Assembly (NCBI RefSeq): GCF_037975245.1
Contig: NC_092574.1
Location: 24,943,213 to 25,007,212 of the forward strand
Direction: 5' to 3'
DNA: 64,000 bases
Source: Apostichopus japonicus
Lineage: Eukaryota > Echinodermata > Holothuroidea > Aspidochirotida > Stichopodidae
This document shows, piece after piece, positions 60,725-64,000 of this stretch (position 1 is its first letter; every line of letters begins with the position of its first letter). The notes below the pieces were generated by a model. The model was not told the origin of the DNA, did no database searches, and saw nothing but the letters and a program-made list of their open reading frames with translations. The translations under genes were made by a program, and so were the position numbers.

Positions 60725-61214
60725 ACCATGCTACTACTACTCGGCTAGTGTACTACTACTAACATTAGCAGGATAACATTAAGCCATTATGAACTTAGTA
60801 ATTGTAGGCCCTACAGTACTACATTTGTTGGGTTAGAAATAGAAGTAGGCCCAAACAAACAAATCGCACTATGAATTACTGTCCTCGAACATTGAAATGA
60901 CCGAAATCACTCATTATCTTTAACAGTGCTAAATGTTTGGAAGTTAAACTACTGGTTCCGTCTTTTATAAAAGGAACCAGCAGTTCACAAAGTTAGACCC
61001 CTTATTTATTAAATGACTAATGATGTGCTTATTTCTGAAAAAGTTGCCTCCACAAATTTATAATGTTGATAATATCCTTTCCTCTCTTAAAGGTGTTGTA
61101 CAACTTTCAATTCTCATCTTTATAATGGCTCTATTGTGACTATCTGCCAACAAAACTGTTGGGCAAAAACACCAGGCCCGTAGAGTTACTGGAGGTCCTT
61201 CAGATACCAGAGTG
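60725..61214 (+). other. Likely RAB30 5' flank and untranslated region
   Basis: No TATA box was chosen. Possible acceptors before the ATG are at 61174 (caccag), 61203 (cttcag) and 61210 (taccag), so a noncoding first exon further upstream is likely. Confidence 0.4.
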
Positions 61215-63061
61215 ATGGAAGATTACAAGTATCTCTTCAAAGTCGTGCTCATTGGAAATGCTGGTGTCGGAAAGACTTGCCTTGTTAGAAGATTCACCCA
61301 GGTGTGTATTATAATTACTTATTTTGACATACGTTTTTGGGTCTGATTGCTTTTGTATTGTTGTTACGTTACATGATTCGAATGTTGCAAAAATTGAGAG
61401 ATCTAAGCAGTTGGAAGGAATCTCTTTTATTTAGTAGTTTCTCTTTGGTGTCATCTGGCATGGAATTTTTGTGACACAGGGCTATAAACTTCCTACCAAA
61501 CTCCGAAGACACATTGCTAAGTATTTTATTGGTCACATGAACAAATTAATTATATGAGAAAGTGACTGACCATGTAACTACAATACAAGTACTTCAAAGT
61601 TGTTTCTACATTTGTTTCTAACTAAGATAAAAAATTATGAAATATATTTATTCATAGGGACTATTCCCCCCGGGTCAAGGAGCTACCATTGGAGTTGACT
61701 TTATGATAAAGACTGTAGACATTGGTGGAGACAAAGTCAAGGTAAACCTTGTGGAAAAGTTATTTTTTGTTTACTTGGTTGTTGAAGTGAGGTAATGTTT
61801 CCTAAGCAAATATTGTGTTTGCCCTCAATTTAATGGCAAATGTCAGGAATGTCTATCCTTGAGAGGAGGTATAATATCTTTTCTCCATGAACAGACTGGT
61901 GAATTAGCTTTGTTTCAGAGATACATGTTATTGAAACACCACAGCTACGGGTGCAAGGGTTTTTTTCCTTTCAAATTTGTATCAGCATGAATCATTGTTG
62001 TCTTGTTTGATTCAGCTTCACGATTCCAGGTACTATACTTTAAGTATGCCCAGGGTTGGCCAGAACAAACAGCAGTTTTGTATTTTAATAACAACAATTA
62101 TGCAAACCTAATGGGAAAAACGTGAAATTTTAGTCCCTGAGTTTTTATCCTGACTGCTGAGGTGGAGGGAAAAAAAAAAAAAAAAAATCGGCGCTGTCGG
62201 TCATGTCAGGAATATAGCTACTGTAGCAGGTACAGTAGTTCCACTTGTTATGTACTGTAAGTCCACAATAATGTGTACATTAAACACCTGAAAAGTCATC
62301 AGACTTCAAAGCTTGAAAAATATTATGACCGGTGGTGAGTTTTCGTTGTTTTTTTGTTGTACCTGTATATATATGTATATAATTGCATGAAATTAATAAA
62401 CCCTTGGACTCTCTGGTTATATGATTATTTACATTCTTGTGGGTTCATTAGCCATCATTTCAGGAGATGCCTTAACGTTTAATATACACAAACTGTATAG
62501 TGCAGCTCTATTATATTCAGTTGTAAGCTGGTATGAGATAGCTTAAATTCAAAGGAGGTTGATCATCAATGGTTAAAACAATTGCAACACAGTGAACTGA
62601 ACAAAAGACAGACAGTAGCTCTTAATTTCAATAATAAAACCTTTTAAGTTTGGAGAGGTAGAATATTTCATTGTTTGAAGTAATCATATCGACGCTTTCA
62701 CTCGATATAACAAATAAAGGTGCCTCTTGAAAGTGACTGTGAATTTGACGTCATATTTATTTACACAGTTGCAAGTCTGGGAGAGATTCCGTTCCATTAC
62801 CGTAGTTACTACCACAGTCCTCAGTGCTGATGCCTTAGTATTAGTCTATGATATTACTTGATATTTTATTTACACAGTTGCAAGTCTGGGATACGGCAGG
62901 CCAGGAGAGATTCCGTTCCATTACGCAGAGTTACTACCACAGTGCTGATGCCTTAGTATTAGTCTATGATATTACTTCCCGTGAGAGTTTCAACTCCTTA
63001 CCAGGCTGGGTCAAGGAGGTGGAGCAGTATGCCAGTCGGAAAATCATCTCGGTCTTAGTAG
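61215..63061 (+). CDS. RAB30: RAB30-like small GTPase, exons 1-3 of the coding region (continues past the right edge)
   Basis: Exons are 61215-61301, 61658-61741 and 62878-63061 (29 codons, 28 codons, 61 codons plus one base). Donors are GTGTGT, GTAAAC and GTAAGA. The product begins MEDYKYLFK and carries G1 (GNAGVGKT), the effector region with ATIGVDFM, and G3 (WDTAGQERFRSITQSYY). It then continues through YDITSRESF and EQYAS to VLVG, just before the expected NKID (G4) motif in the next exon. The PPGQGATIGVDFMIKTV stretch and length pattern fit RAB30 better than RAB1, RAB8 or RAB35. RAB30 is a Golgi-associated Rab acting in membrane traffic. The G4, G5 and prenylation motifs lie outside the window. 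The ATG at 61215 was chosen by alignment to the family N-terminus; alternative upstream splicing could add a few residues. Intron 3 holds a CR1-like LINE fragment on the opposite strand. Confidence 0.92.
62769..62877 (+). pseudogene. Damaged tandem copy of the RAB30 exon 3 acceptor and 5' part
   Basis: The 109 bases immediately before true exon 3 repeat its acceptor (tttacacag then TTGCAAGTCTGGG), then the codons for RFRSIT and DALVLVYDIT. The copy lacks about 15 bases coding for the D-T-A-G-Q part of the G3 motif, has a small insertion at the SYYHS position, and stops right after DIT, where the second acceptor begins. It cannot encode a working switch II region. It could be a real micro-duplication that creates a decoy acceptor, or an assembly or read-error artefact. 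Confidence 0.8.
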
Positions 63062-63334
63062 GTAAGAATGTGGGGAACAATCGCCATCTTTCATTATCTG
63101 CCGCTAAAATTCTTGCTCTCCGGGGAAATGAAACGATGATTGTGCCCAGAAATTATTTTAGACTTGTTATATCATTTTCAACCAATGAAATGCTTTGAGC
63201 TATTTTTGTTTCTGTAGCTATTCCAGTTGTCAAGATATTCAAGCTTTAAAATAGGTTTATTTTGTCTGGAATGCTCCTTAAAGGCCGAATCACTGATGAT
63301 GTTGGCTCCTCAGTCCAGACTCATCTTATTCCAT

Positions 63335-63935
63335 TAGTTTAGTTTAGTTTAGTAGAAAAAAAGGATCAGGAGGGACACTTAAGTCCCCATCAAGGACCCT
63401 ATAGAGAGAGATAAAAAACTGAAGACACAAACACTCAGACCCGATTACAATGCTTAAAGTGCTTGTCCAAAGCATTCTTAAACTCATTGACACTACTTGC
63501 AAGTACAACTTTCTCAGGCAAACCATTCCACTCATTCACAACCCTATTAGAAAAAAAGTTATGCGGAATATTAATCCTACTATGTAACTTTTGGAGTTTA
63601 AGACAATGACCTCTGGTACAACTACTGTTAGCAAACATGAAAAAGTCAGTAAAGGATAAATTGTAGAAACCATACACAATCTTGAAAACCTGAATCAAGT
63701 CACCACGTAGCCTCCTAGGCTCCACTGTGGTGAGATTCAACAGTTGTAACCGCCTATAATAAGGAACACTCTTTAAGGAACTAATCATCCTAGTAGCCTT
63801 CCTCTGGACCTTCTCAAGTACTTCCTTATCCTTAGCAAAATATGGGTTCCAAGCCTGCACAGCATACTCCAGATGAGGCCTAACCTTGAACTGCTTATAA
63901 AGCCTAACTACAGTACAAAGCCTAACTACGATTGC
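63335..63935 (-). mobile_element. CR1-like LINE 3' fragment in RAB30 intron 3
   Basis: It has the same tail (TTAGTTTAGTTTAG) and the same C-terminal ORF2 codons as 11163-12723, with few differences. An open stretch at 63860-63435 reads MQAWNPYFAKDKEVL and ends NALDKHFKHCNRV. It is truncated at about 63885-63935, where AAAGCCTAACTAC is repeated twice. It lies antisense to RAB30. Confidence 0.88.
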
Positions 63936-64000
63936 ACAGTAATATCAGGAAGTAACATTGTTCAGTATTATGAGAGAAAAATAAACTTTTTAAAGGAAAG

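Overview
This window is nuclear DNA from an animal. The genes have GT-AG introns, and the rest is AT-rich DNA full of transposons. The abundant 'taggccta' words, the families of LINE and LTR elements, and RCBTB and RAB30 as neighbours suggest a marine deuterostome, most likely an echinoderm (sea urchin or sea cucumber type). That assignment is inference.

Three genes can be supported. (1) A complete RCC1-repeat plus BTB-domain gene (RCBTB1/2 family) lies on the minus strand in 13 coding exons between 40222 and 21567. All splice phases agree and give 544 residues. (2) A second copy in the same orientation starts at 11111 and leaves the window on the left after exon 2 (1550-1406). (3) A RAB30-type small GTPase lies on the plus strand: exons 61215-61301, 61658-61741 and 62878-63061, continuing past the right edge.

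The two RCBTB copies belong to a large tandem segmental duplication. Blocks upstream and inside intron 1 of copy A (about 0.9-17.3 kb) align in order with blocks around copy B (about 35.9-57.1 kb). Because many mobile elements entered only one copy, the other copy shows the empty site. This resolves insertions and exact target-site duplications by eye.

Layout: 1-2460, end of the partial copy A, with a SINE and short satellite. 2461-9940, one Gypsy-type LTR retrotransposon in intron 1 of copy A, carrying a nested LINE and apparently broken by an inversion. 9940-10430, a Penelope-like GIY-YIG fragment. 10801-11111, exon 1 of copy A. 11163-12723, a 5'-truncated CR1-like LINE. 13.5-17.3 kb, repeats and a minisatellite. 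17.3-21.5 kb, intergenic. 21.5-40.2 kb, gene B with MITEs in its introns. 40.8-42.2 kb, a TAA-flanked MITE. 42504-50662, a TIR transposon with nine identical 14-bp motifs, itself invaded by two MITEs and a full-length L2-like LINE. 50.7-57.1 kb, duplicated flank with LINE, SINE and MITE insertions. 57.1-60.7 kb, hAT and other MITE remnants. 61.2-64.0 kb, RAB30 with a CR1 fragment in its intron.

The most unusual items are the motif-studded nested transposon, the inversion-split Gypsy element with a ~260-bp inverted breakpoint duplication, and a damaged tandem copy of the RAB30 exon 3 acceptor region.
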